64,000 nucleotides of DNA, from the NCBI RefSeq assembly GCF_900114655.1, contig NZ_FOTT01000011.1:1-64000 (forward strand). Reading direction: 5' to 3'. Position numbers and translations under genes: made by a program. Source of the DNA: Candidatus Frackibacter sp. WG13 (GTDB taxonomy: Bacteria > Bacillota > Halanaerobiia > Halobacteroidales > Acetohalobiaceae). This document shows positions 32,580 to 42,300 of this stretch, one piece after another. Each line of letters begins with the position of its first letter. Position 1 is the first letter of the stretch. The notes under the pieces are model-generated. The model did not search any database and had not been told where the DNA came from. It saw only the letters and a program-made list of their open reading frames with translations.

Positions 32580-34835
32580 ATGAGTAAGCTATCTTTAGAA
32601 GAATTTATTAATAAAAAATTTAATATAATCTTTATTAGCCTTTTAATTGTTTTACTAACTGTGTCTGGATTTGTCTTTTATACTTTTTATAATATTGAAT
32701 ACCAAAGAGAAAAGCAAGCAATTAGAAGTTCGATGAAGTATTTTATTAATAATTTAACGGGTCAAGTTACTAAAATTGAAAGAAAGTATAATGGAGCATT
32801 AAAAAAGCAGTTAATGGAATTTTATAATAGTTATAATAAGATTAACAATGTTAGTGATTTTAAAAAGGAGATAAGAGATGTTAAGCAAAACATAAAGTCA
32901 ATAAATAGTCAAGGTATAGAATTAGATAAGGTAAATTATTATTTAATTAATTCACAAGGGATAATTACTAAGACAGATTATGAAGTCGATTTAGGTTTGA
33001 ATCTTTCAAAGTTCGGAGGGCTTTGGGATAGAATAAAACAGTTAAAAGTTGGAGAAGTATTGTTATTACCATTTGATAGGGAGAATAGTACAGGTAGGCT
33101 TAGGTTGTATTCTTATGTAAGATTATCTGATAATAGTATTCTTGAAATAGGAGTTAGATTTAAAAATTATGACCAACTAATAAAAGGCAAACTACAACGT
33201 TTTGCCAATGGTTATGAGGCAGATATATATTGGTTCTCTTATGCTTTCCATCCATTATTTAAAGAAAGTATTAAGTTAACAGAAAAAGAGAAGGATGTTT
33301 TAAGAGAAGCTTTGAATAAAAATAGATTAATTGCAAAAAATGATTCTTTCTTTGAAACAGCTTATTATTCTGGTTGGAATACCGACTATGGTGCGCAATA
33401 TATTAAAATGGAAGTTACATATTTACGGTTTAAAAATATCTTGGCTATTTTTTCACTATTATTTTTAATGGTTATGGCGACATTATATCTATTAAAAAGA
33501 AACTTAAGTAGTTTGCTTGAAACTAATTTTATTAATCCCATTAATCAAATATCGATGAAGATGAATTCATTTAATCCTGAGGAAGAAGTCGAAGCAAAAA
33601 TAGAAGAAAGTGAAATTAAAGAGATAGATCAAATTGGAAAGAGTTATACGGATATGGTCAGTGAAATAAGTGCTAGCTATCAACAACTGAAATCTTATAG
33701 TCAGGAGATTACTTTTTTAAATGAAGAACTTGAAGACTCACTTAAGGAAGTAAGTGTGTTAAATGAACGTTTTATTAATATGATAGAGATAATTTCTAGT
33801 CTAACTACGGACCTTTATCAAGAAGAAGAATTTTTATCAAAATTACTGGAGGTTGCTGCAGATATAATTCCTGAGGTCGATTATGGTAGAGTCTGTCTTT
33901 TTAAAGATGGCAAATGTCTGTTTGTAGATGCCATTGGTCATGATGCTTCTTTATTAAGGGAATTAGAGATTAATGAAGAGTTGCTTCTTAACTGTGACCA
34001 TGAGGGGATCTATCATTTAGAGGAGTGTATATTAGTTAATTCAAGAAAAATTTCTAAAGAAGATAGGTCTATTTTAAGAACAGCTCTAAAACCAAGCAAA
34101 GAAGTTATCTGTATAGATATAATTATAAATTCAAATGTGGCAGGAAAGATGACTTTTGCTATAGCTGAAGGTAGTAGTAAGTCTTTTGATAATAAAGCTA
34201 AGAAGTTTCTTAAGTCATTTAGTAATTTAGCTTCGGCGTTCTTTTATTGGCAACGATATAATCGAATTAGAGGTGAGTTTAATAAAGAGTTTATTACTTC
34301 GCTTACGAATGTTTTAGAGATACATGATGTCTATACTAAAGGACATTCAAAGAATGTTGCTGAGTTAGGAGCAAAAATAGCAAGAAAAATGGAGCTTTCT
34401 GATGAAGAGATTGATGATACTTATTGGGCAGGGATGTTACATGATATCGGGAAATTATTAGTTCCGTTAGAAATATTAAATAAAAACGGATCTTTAACCG
34501 AAGAAGAGTATGAAAAGGTTAAAAATCATCCTTATTGGGGTTATTTAAGCTTGAAAGATTCTGAGTTCTTAAAAGAGGTTGGGGAATACGTATTATATCA
34601 TCATGAACGTTGGGATGGAAAAGGTTATCCGGAAGGATTAAAAGGTGAAGAAATTCCATTAATCTCACAGGTATTAACTGTGGCTGATGCTTGGGATGCG
34701 ATGACTTCGAAAAGAGCTTATCGAGGTCCATTAACAAGAGATGAAGCTATTCAGGAGATTAAAGATAATAAAGGAACTGAGTTTTCTCCTAAAGTAGTAG
34801 ACATCTTTTTAAGAATATTGGATAATGAATTTTAA
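32580..34835 (+). CDS. Membrane sensor with HD-GYP domain (cyclic-di-GMP phosphodiesterase)
   Basis: The protein has 751 residues. It has a membrane helix at about 15-37, an extracytoplasmic sensor domain to about 285, a second helix (IFSLLFLMVMATLYLL), then a helical linker and coiled coil (about 320-410) and a GAF-like domain (about 410-560). The C-terminal HD-GYP has MLHDIGK, YHHERWDGKGYPEGL and VLTVADAWDAMTS; all family metal ligands appear present. It would hydrolyse cyclic-di-GMP in response to an external signal. The stop overlaps the stop of the converging LysR gene by 4 bases. Confidence 0.88.
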   Translation: MSKLSLEEFINKKFNIIFISLLIVLLTVSGFVFYTFYNIEYQREKQAIRSSMKYFINNLTGQVTKIERKYNGALKKQLMEFYNSYNKINNVSDFKKEIRDVKQNIKSINSQGIELDKVNYYLINSQGIITKTDYEVDLGLNLSKFGGLWDRIKQLKVGEVLLLPFDRENSTGRLRLYSYVRLSDNSILEIGVRFKNYDQLIKGKLQRFANGYEADIYWFSYAFHPLFKESIKLTEKEKDVLREALNKNRLIAKNDSFFETAYYSGWNTDYGAQYIKMEVTYLRFKNILAIFSLLFLMVMATLYLLKRNLSSLLETNFINPINQISMKMNSFNPEEEVEAKIEESEIKEIDQIGKSYTDMVSEISASYQQLKSYSQEITFLNEELEDSLKEVSVLNERFINMIEIISSLTTDLYQEEEFLSKLLEVAADIIPEVDYGRVCLFKDGKCLFVDAIGHDASLLRELEINEELLLNCDHEGIYHLEECILVNSRKISKEDRSILRTALKPSKEVICIDIIINSNVAGKMTFAIAEGSSKSFDNKAKKFLKSFSNLASAFFYWQRYNRIRGEFNKEFITSLTNVLEIHDVYTKGHSKNVAELGAKIARKMELSDEEIDDTYWAGMLHDIGKLLVPLEILNKNGSLTEEEYEKVKNHPYWGYLSLKDSEFLKEVGEYVLYHHERWDGKGYPEGLKGEEIPLISQVLTVADAWDAMTSKRAYRGPLTRDEAIQEIKDNKGTEFSPKVVDIFLRILDNEF

Positions 34836-35707
34836 CTAAACATATGATTTACAAATTCATTAAACAGGTTTGAATGGTATTTATCTCGATGATAAATAAG
34901 TTGAAACTTTCTTGTGAAGTCTATCTTTTCAATAGATACCTTTACAATTTTATCTTCTTCCATCTCTTTTTTGACAGCTATTTCTGGTAAAATAGAAATT
35001 CCTATATTAGCTTCTACTGACTTCTTAATTGCTTCTATATTATTGAGGATATACTTTGGCTGGTAAGATAGATTAAATTTAACCAAGGTATTCTCAATAA
35101 CTTCTCTAGTTCCACTTCCTTTTTCACGAGTAATAAATTTTTCTTCCTCAATTTCAGATGGTTCAATCAATTCTCTCTTTGCCCATTTATGCTGGGGAGA
35201 GCAGATTATAATCATTTGATCATCGAAGAAAGGTTTAATAGTAATTTCAGTACTTTTAATAGGACCTTCTACTAAAGCAAGGTCGATCTTATTATTAAGG
35301 ATCATTTCTTCTATTACACTTGTATTATCAATGATAAAAGGTAGTTCAATATTTTGATATTTTGTTTGGAAATCCTTGATTATTTTTGGTAGCAAGTAAG
35401 TTCCGATAGTCATGCTAGCTCCAATACGCAGTCTACCTTGATTCATCTTAGCAATATCAGTTATTGTATTTTCGGCTTCTTCTGTAAGTATTAGGATTCG
35501 CCTACTATAATTTAAAAGTATTCTACCAGGATGAGTTAAGATTAACTTTTTCTTAATGCGTTCAAAGAGTTTAACTTCTAAATTTTCTTCAAGCTCAATA
35601 ATAGTTTGGCTAATAGCTGGTTGGGTCATATACAATTCTTTAGCAGCACCCGACATACTACCGATTTCACAGACTTTCATAAAAATTTTAAGTTGCCTTA
35701 AGTTCAT
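34832..35707 (-). CDS. LysR-family transcriptional regulator
   Basis: The protein has 291 residues. The N-terminal winged helix is typical (GSMSGAAKELYMTQPAISQT). The C-terminal substrate domain starts LRIGASMTIGTYLLP, the usual CysB/CysL-like motif. It is divergent from the YeiH-family gene at 35873, with about 165 AT-rich bases between, so it probably controls that gene and itself. Ligand unknown, possibly a sulfur compound by analogy with CysL/YwfK. Confidence 0.9.
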   Translation of the reverse strand: MNLRQLKIFMKVCEIGSMSGAAKELYMTQPAISQTIIELEENLEVKLFERIKKKLILTHPGRILLNYSRRILILTEEAENTITDIAKMNQGRLRIGASMTIGTYLLPKIIKDFQTKYQNIELPFIIDNTSVIEEMILNNKIDLALVEGPIKSTEITIKPFFDDQMIIICSPQHKWAKRELIEPSEIEEEKFITREKGSGTREVIENTLVKFNLSYQPKYILNNIEAIKKSVEANIGISILPEIAVKKEMEEDKIVKVSIEKIDFTRKFQLIYHRDKYHSNLFNEFVNHMFS

Positions 35708-35872
35708 GAGGCTCCCTCCATACTCTTTATATAAGTAATTAATTATATATATAATAATATCATATTATTTTACTAATACAAGGCTAAATGTTAGAATAGT
35801 AAATAAGAAGTATATGGAGATTAAAACTATATTTGGTTGCAGAGATAGTTAGAGAATAAGGGGGGAGAATAG

Positions 35873-36847
35873 ATGAATTTTTTTAAAGATAAAGGGGCAG
35901 GTTTAGTCCTTACAATCATTATAGGAATCGGGAGCAGATATTTGTCTAACTGGATTCCTCATTTAGGAGGAGTTACATTAGCGATAATTGTAGGTTTTTT
36001 AGTTAGTAATATCTTCAGTATAGGAGGAAATTACGAAGCTGGAATTAGGTTTGTAGAAAAGAAGATTTTAGCTATGGCGATTATGCTAATGGGTTTAAAG
36101 TTAGAATTGAATATTTTATCTCAACTAGGTTTCTCTTCGATCTTGGTTATTGTTACTATGGTTTTAAGTACTATTGGGCTTGGCTATCTAATTGGTAGAT
36201 TGTTAGGATTATCTAAGTCATTCAGTATTTTATTAGGAGTAGGTAACGGAATTTGTGGTTCTTCTGCCATTGCAGCGGTGGCTCCAGTTGTAAGTAAAAA
36301 TGAAGAGGAAATTGGTCTTTCTATTAGTGTAGTTAATTTATTAGGGACTTTAGGAATCTTTATCTTACCAGGACTAACTTATGCTTTACACCTTAATGAT
36401 ACAATTAGTGGGCTAATGGTTGGTAGTACTTTGCAGGCTACTGGGCAAGTAGTAGCAGCTGGTTTTTCTATAAGTGATGTAGTTGGTAGGCTAGCTACTG
36501 TTGTGAAGATGGGCAGAATTTTAATGTTAGGACCAATTGTGTTAGGTTTAAATATATTTATTGGTCCAAATGATGAGGTTTCTCAAGGTAAAGTGAAAAT
36601 TCCAGCTTTTATTATTGGCTTTTTCATTTTGAGTATTGTAGGGACTTTACATCTGTTACCTATTGAAATGATAAGTTACTTAAAGACTTTAAGCAAGATA
36701 CTATTAACTATAGCTATGGCCGGAATTGGTCTTAGGATTAAGGTTTCTGCTTTAACTGACCAAGGGCCTAAAGCATTATTGGTCGGTTGTTTAATTTTTA
36801 TTAGTCAATTATTTATGATTACAGGTCTGATTACTCTATTATTCTAA
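35873..36847 (+). CDS. YeiH/UPF0324-family membrane transporter
   Basis: The protein has 324 residues, about 10 membrane helices. Family motifs: GLVLTIIIGIGSRYLS, KKILAMAIMLMGLKLE, LLGVGNGICGSSAIAAVAPV and STLQATGQVVAAGFSIS. The family is annotated as putative sulfate exporter; the true substrate is uncertain. The divergent LysR gene is the likely regulator. Confidence 0.9.
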   Translation: MNFFKDKGAGLVLTIIIGIGSRYLSNWIPHLGGVTLAIIVGFLVSNIFSIGGNYEAGIRFVEKKILAMAIMLMGLKLELNILSQLGFSSILVIVTMVLSTIGLGYLIGRLLGLSKSFSILLGVGNGICGSSAIAAVAPVVSKNEEEIGLSISVVNLLGTLGIFILPGLTYALHLNDTISGLMVGSTLQATGQVVAAGFSISDVVGRLATVVKMGRILMLGPIVLGLNIFIGPNDEVSQGKVKIPAFIIGFFILSIVGTLHLLPIEMISYLKTLSKILLTIAMAGIGLRIKVSALTDQGPKALLVGCLIFISQLFMITGLITLLF

Positions 36848-36867
36848 TACGGAAAGGGTGAGTATAC

Positions 36868-36960
36868 TTGACAGAAAGACTACTTTTATTAGTAGATGGA
36901 AATGGCGATATTAGAATGGCTACTCTTGATTTTGGTATGGATTTGAAAAACAGAGAATAG
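36868..36960 (+). CDS. Possible 30-residue peptide
   Basis: TTG at 36868 follows AAAGGGTGAG with normal spacing, and the frame encodes MTERLLLLVDGNGDIRMATL plus ten more residues. It lies 20 bases after the YeiH-family gene. It may be a small gene or a remnant; no family recognised. Confidence 0.3.
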   Translation: MTERLLLLVDGNGDIRMATLDFGMDLKNRE

Positions 36961-37134
36961 TTAAGAGATAATTTCATATAATAGTTAAATTATTGCATAC
37001 TTGATAAAATTAGGTGTACTTTTATTTATAATTGGATTTGGAGATTATTGGTTGAACTATGATAGTTAAATGTGATATAATAAAAATTAAGTTTTAAACA
37101 ATTGAACTATAGATATTATGAAAGGAGGAGTAAG

Positions 37135-37485
37135 ATGGAGTTATTAGTGATGGTTATAGAAAATAATGATGATTTAGACAGAATTTTAGAAGGATTCAAA
37201 GAGATAGGCTTACATGGAATCACGGTTCTTGATAGTATGGGAACTGGTCATTTATTAACTGAGGATATTTCGATCTTTGGTCGGGTTATGAGAATGGCGG
37301 AAGGAAATAAAAAGTACAACAAGACTGCATTTACTATTATCATGGAAGATGAGACTTTAGAAAAAGCAATAGCGGTTGTAGAAAATGTAGTGGGTGATCT
37401 TAGTAAACCACATACTGCATTAGTCTTTACACTACCTTTATCCAGGCTTAAAGGTTTAACTAAAGTGCCAGAAGCTTGCGAATAA
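37135..37485 (+). CDS. PII-like small regulatory protein
   Basis: The protein is about 116 residues. The pattern LLVMVIENNDDLDRILEGF ... GITVLDSMGTGH ... ALVFTLPLSRL has the ferredoxin-like strand-helix order of PII-like proteins. It lacks the classical uridylylation Tyr segment. I chose the ATG at 37135 because AAAGGAGGAG lies just upstream. It precedes a cation:proton antiporter by 36 bases, so it likely senses a nucleotide and controls that transporter. Ligand cannot be read from sequence. Confidence 0.65.
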   Translation: MELLVMVIENNDDLDRILEGFKEIGLHGITVLDSMGTGHLLTEDISIFGRVMRMAEGNKKYNKTAFTIIMEDETLEKAIAVVENVVGDLSKPHTALVFTLPLSRLKGLTKVPEACE

Positions 37486-37521
37486 CAGAATATAAAATTG
37501 TAAAAAGTGGAGGGAATATAA

Positions 37522-38730
37522 TTGGAAGTAAATTTAATTTTGATTTTAGGAGTAATTCTACTATTAAGTCTAGCATTAGGAAGATTAGCTAATAAACTTA
37601 AATTACCAGCCGTACCAGGATATTTAATTGCTGGGCTACTATTAGGTCCTTCTATTTCTAAAGTAATGAGTCACGAAATGGTTAAGCAATTACATCCTAT
37701 TAATGGGATTGCATTAGGAATCATTGCTTTAGTAATAGGTGGAGAATTAAGTTTAGAGTCAGTGAAGAAGTTAGGGAAAGCAGTTATATTTATGGGGCTT
37801 TTTGAAGTTTTAGGGGCAATAGCTGTGGTAACAGTAGTAATGATGTTCTTCTTGCATCAATTTGCTTTATCGTTATTACTCGGTGGTTTAGCTGCAGCAA
37901 CAGCACCGGCAGCTACAGTAGCTGTAATTAAAGAAAGTAAGGCGTCTGGCCCTTTAACGAACAGTTTATTAGGGATCGTGGCACTAGATGATGTATTTGG
38001 AGTTATTTCTTTTGGAATAATCTCAGCTATTGTTAAGACAATGGCTAGTGGTTCAGCAAATACTTCAATTTTGACTATGATTAAAACACCAATGATAGAA
38101 ATTGTAGGATCAATTATTTTAGGGTCAATAATGGGCTATATTCTTAGTTATTTCAGTAATCGAATGAATAGTGAAAAGAGTTTATTGGCTTTAGTGCTTG
38201 GCAGTGTATTTTTGGCTAGTGGTTTAGCGACTTTATTTGAATTTTCTCCTATATTAACTAATATGGTTTCTGGAGTCATGGTTAGAAATATATCTTCTCG
38301 TTATAAGAAGGTATTTGATGTTACTGAAGGGATAGAAGTTCCTATCTTTATTGTCTTCTTTGCTTTGGCTGGAGCTAGATTTGAATTACATCGCTTGGTT
38401 GAAATCGGTGGTATCGGTTTAGCGTATGCTTTAGCAAGGGTAGCGGGCAAGATGCTAGGAGTAAGAATAGGTGGCGAGTTAGGAGGAGCCTCTAGTCAAG
38501 TTAAGAAGTATCTTGGCATGGGTTTGATGCCACAAGCTGGAGTAGCAGTGGGTTTAGTCATCATAGCCCAACAAGCATATCCTCAGGCTAGTAATCTTAT
38601 TTTGAATATCCTTTTAACTTCAGTGATGATTTCAGCTTTATTTGGGCCTATTTTATCTAAAATAGCTTTAGTTAAAGCTGGTGAGGTAGGTGCCTTAGAA
38701 CAAGGACAAGATTGTAGAAAAACAGCATGA
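37522..38730 (+). CDS. CPA2-type cation:proton antiporter
   Basis: The protein has 402 residues, about 12 membrane helices. Family features: NKLKLPAVPGYLIAGLLLGP near the start, GLAAATAPAATVAVIKES (discontinuous helix) and GIVALDDVFGVISFGII, with the DD pair typical of electrogenic antiporters. There is no C-terminal TrkA domain, so the adjacent PII-like protein may supply regulation. Start is TTG at 37522 behind GGAGGGA. Confidence 0.88.
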   Translation: MEVNLILILGVILLLSLALGRLANKLKLPAVPGYLIAGLLLGPSISKVMSHEMVKQLHPINGIALGIIALVIGGELSLESVKKLGKAVIFMGLFEVLGAIAVVTVVMMFFLHQFALSLLLGGLAAATAPAATVAVIKESKASGPLTNSLLGIVALDDVFGVISFGIISAIVKTMASGSANTSILTMIKTPMIEIVGSIILGSIMGYILSYFSNRMNSEKSLLALVLGSVFLASGLATLFEFSPILTNMVSGVMVRNISSRYKKVFDVTEGIEVPIFIVFFALAGARFELHRLVEIGGIGLAYALARVAGKMLGVRIGGELGGASSQVKKYLGMGLMPQAGVAVGLVIIAQQAYPQASNLILNILLTSVMISALFGPILSKIALVKAGEVGALEQGQDCRKTA

Positions 38731-38805
38731 GGTTGTGTTGATGTTTAATTAAGATGTCTTCTTATATAGAGAGAGGAATATATAATTTGATATTAACTAT
38801 TAATG

Positions 38806-38848
38806 AAGCTATATGTCGGTTTAAAGACTGATATATAGCTTTTTTTGT
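38806..38848 (+). terminator. Terminator after the antiporter gene
   Basis: AGCTATAT (38807-38814) pairs with ATATAGCT (38833-38840), with a weaker inner stem, followed by TTTTTT. Confidence 0.75.
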
Positions 38849-39004
38849 ATTTAAAATAAATTGTGAGTGAGGTAATAAGAGGAGTAAAATCAGTTTTAAA
38901 AAATTAATAAAAAAGAAGGAGAACACCAATATTAGTCGAAATATGTAGATAAGGGATTATTAGATTAAATATCTATTTTTTGTCAATACGAAGGGGGAGT
39001 CACA

Positions 39005-40975
39005 ATGAAGAAGATAAGTTCAAAGATTATTATTGCAATTACTGCTTGTTCAGTATTTATTGCCTTATTAGTAGGTGGTGTAAGTATTTTCAAGAGTACT
39101 AAATTAGCTAAGAGTTTGATAGAAGATAAGATTCATTTTATGACAGAAAGTCTTGCTAATGAATTTAATAATACGATTATTAATGTTGAGAATAATGTAG
39201 ATGGATTGGCAACTACTATTAGGAGTACATTAGATTATAATAAATTATTATCGAATTCTAGTTATATGAGTCAATATAAAGAATTAATTGATCCGGTTAT
39301 TAAGAGCTTTACCATGAATGATAAAAAAGCAGTACATACATACTTTTATTTAGATGCAAAAATAACAGGTGGAGAGGTATATAAAATTTATTATTCGAAG
39401 AATGAAAGTTCATCGGAGCAGACTGAGGAAGTAGATACAGTAGCTTCAGCAACCTCAAATAATAAGCAAAAAAATGCTGATTTAATTGTAAATGAGAATT
39501 TAGAATGGTATGATGAAGTGGTTAAGAGTAAGAGTGGTGTTTGGAGTGATTTATATAAGGATAAGGAAACAGGAGAGATGTTAATTTCTTATAAGAAACC
39601 TGTATATAGTGATGGACAATTAGTGGGTGTAGTAGGAATGGATATTAAAGCAGAGGAAATTAAGAACATTATTTTAGATATGAAAGTTTACAATAGTGGG
39701 TATGCATTCTTATTAAATGATACTTATGACTTTTTGATTCATAAAGATTTTTCTCAGAAAGATAATCTGGCTAATATTGATAATGGTAAGCTTAAATTCA
39801 TAACTAAACAAATGAGTCAGAAGAATTTTGATGTTATAGAGTATCAACTAAAAGGTCAAGAAAAAATTATGGGTTATGCTCATTTAACGAACGGTAATAT
39901 TTTAGGAGTTTCTGTTTCAGCAGATGAAGCTTTACAAGAAATATCTAGTTTAAGTTATTTTTTAATTGGGATAATAGTATTAGGTACTATAGTAGCAGTT
40001 CTTGTAGCTTGGTATTTAGGTAATTTATTAGCTAAACCGATAGTTAAAACAACAGAAACAGTTAGAGAAGTAGCTGATGGTAATTTAAATGCTGAAATAA
40101 CAGAGGTTAGAACTAATGATGAGGTCGGTCAATTAGCTAATGCTTTTAATGAAATGATAAGTAACTTTAAGCAAGTTATAGCTGATTTATTAAGTACTGC
40201 TGAGGATTTAGCAGCTTATAGTGAAGAGTTATCGGCTTCGGCTCAAGAAGGTGATGCTACAATAGATATGACTAATGATTTGGTAGAAGAGATGACAGCA
40301 AATATTCAACAGATTTCAGCTAGTGCTGAAGAGGTAACAAGCTATGCTCAGGAGTCTAGTTCAAAGACAGAAGTAGGGAATGAGAATATTGAAAATACAT
40401 TAGCGAGCATGAGAGAGATTAGTCAAGCAGTTAATAGCTCAGTAGAAGTCATTAATGATTTAGATAGTAACTCTAAAGAGATCGGTGAAATAGTAGAATT
40501 AATTACTGACATTGCAGAACAGACTAATCTATTGGCGTTAAATGCTGCTATTGAAGCGGCAAGAGCTGGGGAAGCTGGAAAAGGATTTGCAGTAGTAGCA
40601 GAAGAGATTAGAACATTAGCAGAAGAGACAAATGATGCCACTGAGAGAATTGCTAATTTAATTCGAGAAACTCAGCAGAAATCTGATACTGGTCTTAAGG
40701 CTATTCAGGAAGTAAAGAGTAAAGTGCAGGAGGGTCAAGAAGTAACTGAAGAAGCCGGTGAAGTCTTTAAAGAGATTCAAGAAGCCAGTGAAGAAACAGC
40801 TGCCCAAATTCAACAGACAGCAGGAGCTACTCAAACTTTAGCTCAAAGTAGTGAAGAAGTGAAGGGGGCTACGACAGATATTCAGAATATGTCTAATGAG
40901 ATAACTCATTCTTCACAGGAATTAGCTAATATGGCTCAAAAACTAAAAGAAATAGTTAGCGAGTTTAAATTATAA
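39005..40975 (+). CDS. Methyl-accepting chemotaxis protein with dCache-like sensor
   Basis: The protein has 656 residues. Membrane helix 8-30; extracytoplasmic dCache-like domain with [20 protein letters not shown] and [11 protein letters not shown]; second helix ([20 protein letters not shown]) near 320; HAMP; then the signalling helical hairpin with the conserved tip [20 protein letters not shown]. Terminal residues lack a CheR-docking pentapeptide. It senses a small molecule and signals through CheA. No other chemotaxis gene is adjacent. Confidence 0.92.
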   Translation: MKKISSKIIIAITACSVFIALLVGGVSIFKSTKLAKSLIEDKIHFMTESLANEFNNTIINVENNVDGLATTIRSTLDYNKLLSNSSYMSQYKELIDPVIKSFTMNDKKAVHTYFYLDAKITGGEVYKIYYSKNESSSEQTEEVDTVASATSNNKQKNADLIVNENLEWYDEVVKSKSGVWSDLYKDKETGEMLISYKKPVYSDGQLVGVVGMDIKAEEIKNIILDMKVYNSGYAFLLNDTYDFLIHKDFSQKDNLANIDNGKLKFITKQMSQKNFDVIEYQLKGQEKIMGYAHLTNGNILGVSVSADEALQEISSLSYFLIGIIVLGTIVAVLVAWYLGNLLAKPIVKTTETVREVADGNLNAEITEVRTNDEVGQLANAFNEMISNFKQVIADLLSTAEDLAAYSEELSASAQEGDATIDMTNDLVEEMTANIQQISASAEEVTSYAQESSSKTEVGNENIENTLASMREISQAVNSSVEVINDLDSNSKEIGEIVELITDIAEQTNLLALNAAIEAARAGEAGKGFAVVAEEIRTLAEETNDATERIANLIRETQQKSDTGLKAIQEVKSKVQEGQEVTEEAGEVFKEIQEASEETAAQIQQTAGATQTLAQSSEEVKGATTDIQNMSNEITHSSQELANMAQKLKEIVSEFKL

Positions 40976-41003
40976 GTTAGGAGAATTGAATAGAGTTCTT
41001 CTT

Positions 41004-41040
41004 AATAAGAATCCAGGTTAACCTGGATTCTTATTTTTTA
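41004..41040 (+). terminator. Terminator after the chemoreceptor gene
   Basis: A perfect 32-base palindrome (41004-41035, half-site AATAAGAATCCAGGTT) ends in TTATTTTTTA. Confidence 0.85.
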
Positions 41041-41179
41041 TAATTAATTTTGCATATCTTAAATTAAAATATGCAAAATAAGATTAGGAATAGAATTGAA
41101 GTTAGTTTTGTGATTTATATCATAGAAGTTTTAAGCTTATTAGATTATTATTAAGTTACAGTATTTTTTTAAACACCAG

Positions 41180-41197
41180 TGAATGAACATTCATTCA
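41180..41197. promoter_or_regulatory. TetR-family operator
   Basis: TGAATGAACATTCATTCA is a near-perfect palindrome of the TGAATGA-type bound by many AcrR/FadR-like TetR proteins. It lies 40 bases before the TetR gene at 41237 and likely mediates autoregulation. Confidence 0.6.
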
Positions 41198-41236
41198 TTA
41201 ATTTATTTATTCATAAATTAACTAGGAGGGATACTA

Positions 41237-41806
41237 GTGAACAAAAAAGAATTAATCCGACAAAGTGCAATTAAGATTATCGCAGATGAAGGTTACTACA
41301 ATACAACAATTAAGATGATTGCTGATGAGGCTGGAATTGCTGTTGGTACTATCTATAATTATTTCAATAATAAGCAGGATATTTTAAACCATATATTTGC
41401 AGTGGAACTTGATAAGAGGATTAAGATATTAACGAGGGTGAAAGAAGATGAGAGTTCATTAAAGGAAAAATTAAATACCTTTTTAGACCTCCATTTTAAT
41501 AAGTTAGAAGCTAATCCAGATGTAGCTACAGTTTTAGTACAAGAAATGAGTCAGCCAAGAAAGTATGGATTAGAAGCGATTGATAACTTTATGAATGAAT
41601 TACCAGAGTTATTAGGAGAAATAATAGAAGTTGCTGTGGAAGTAGGGGAAATTAGAGAGGTTAATTCAGAATTAATCGCCAATGCTATTTTCCATACTAT
41701 TCGTGGTATGGTAACTAAGACAAAGACTAGTGAATTAGATTATAATTTAAAAGATGTTAAGGAAGAGATAATTAATTTTATTTGGTTAGGATTAAATTTA
41801 AAATAA
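41237..41806 (+). CDS. TetR-family transcriptional regulator (efflux operon)
   Basis: The protein has 189 residues. N-terminal helix-turn-helix: IKMIADEAGIAVGTIYNYFN. The ligand domain ends with LIANAIFHTIRGMVTKTKTS. GTG start behind AGGAGGG. It heads a run of genes ending in an RND efflux system, with the palindrome at 41180-41197 as probable operator. Confidence 0.9.
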   Translation: MNKKELIRQSAIKIIADEGYYNTTIKMIADEAGIAVGTIYNYFNNKQDILNHIFAVELDKRIKILTRVKEDESSLKEKLNTFLDLHFNKLEANPDVATVLVQEMSQPRKYGLEAIDNFMNELPELLGEIIEVAVEVGEIREVNSELIANAIFHTIRGMVTKTKTSELDYNLKDVKEEIINFIWLGLNLK

Positions 41807-41838
41807 AGACCTATAAATTCTAAAGGAGGAGATTAATT

Positions 41839-42156
41839 ATGGAAATTATTAAGATGAATGAGATTGAAGGTAGAACTAATAAGAGGGGGGTTACGGCTAA
41901 AAAGATCTTGAAGCATGAGCATGCTCAAATAATGAACTTAGTTTTGAATCCTGGTGATGTAGTGCCTGAACATTCGGTTCCAGTTGATGTTTTCTTCTAT
42001 ATTGTAGAAGGTAAAGGAAGATTACAGATTGGAGATGAGGCTAAAGTAGTAGAGGCTAAGGATATTATTCCGTGTCCTGCTAATACAGAGATGTCACTTA
42101 AGGCAGACCAAGATGAAGAGTTTGTAGTTTTAAATGTAAAGACACCTAGTCTGTAA
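41839..42156 (+). CDS. Small cupin-domain protein
   Basis: The protein has 105 residues, a single cupin_2 barrel: LNPGDVVPEHSVPVDVFFYI with one clear metal-type His and YIVEGKGRLQIGDE, the two cupin motifs. The first motif has EHSVPVD, so one His is replaced, and metal binding is uncertain. AAAGGAGGA upstream. It sits between TetR and the efflux genes and ends at a terminator. Confidence 0.85.
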   Translation: MEIIKMNEIEGRTNKRGVTAKKILKHEHAQIMNLVLNPGDVVPEHSVPVDVFFYIVEGKGRLQIGDEAKVVEAKDIIPCPANTEMSLKADQDEEFVVLNVKTPSL

Positions 42157-42172
42157 ATAATATTTAATAATC

Positions 42173-42216
42173 TCCCCTTCTATATAATTTGAGCTGAATA
42201 TAGAAGGGGAATTTAT
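42173..42216 (+). terminator. Terminator after the cupin gene
   Basis: TCCCCTTCTATAT (42173-42185) pairs with ATATAGAAGGGGA (42198-42210), followed by ATTTATTATTT. Confidence 0.75.
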
Positions 42217-42300
42217 TATTTAGAGGCAAAATATGATTATCAAATAGCAATAGCTCAATTAAATAAAGCTATGGGAGTTAGGAATAGGAGGGGTCTATAA
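42214..42300 (+). pseudogene. C-terminal remnant of a TolC-family outer-membrane channel gene
   Basis: In frame, 42214-42300 reads YYLEAKYDYQIAIAQLNKAM plus GVRNRRGL and a stop. The YDYQIALAQLNKAMG pattern is the usual last helix of TolC/OprM-type channels. There is no start or ribosome site, so the gene has lost all but its end. Its TAA shares bases with the next ATG (TAATG at 42298-42302), the coupling expected inside an intact channel-adaptor-pump operon. Confidence 0.65.

Noticed and set aside
36868-36960. Treating the 30-residue frame as part of the YeiH-type gene
   Set aside because: The YeiH-type protein ends normally with its last helix; the small frame is separate and is listed at low confidence.
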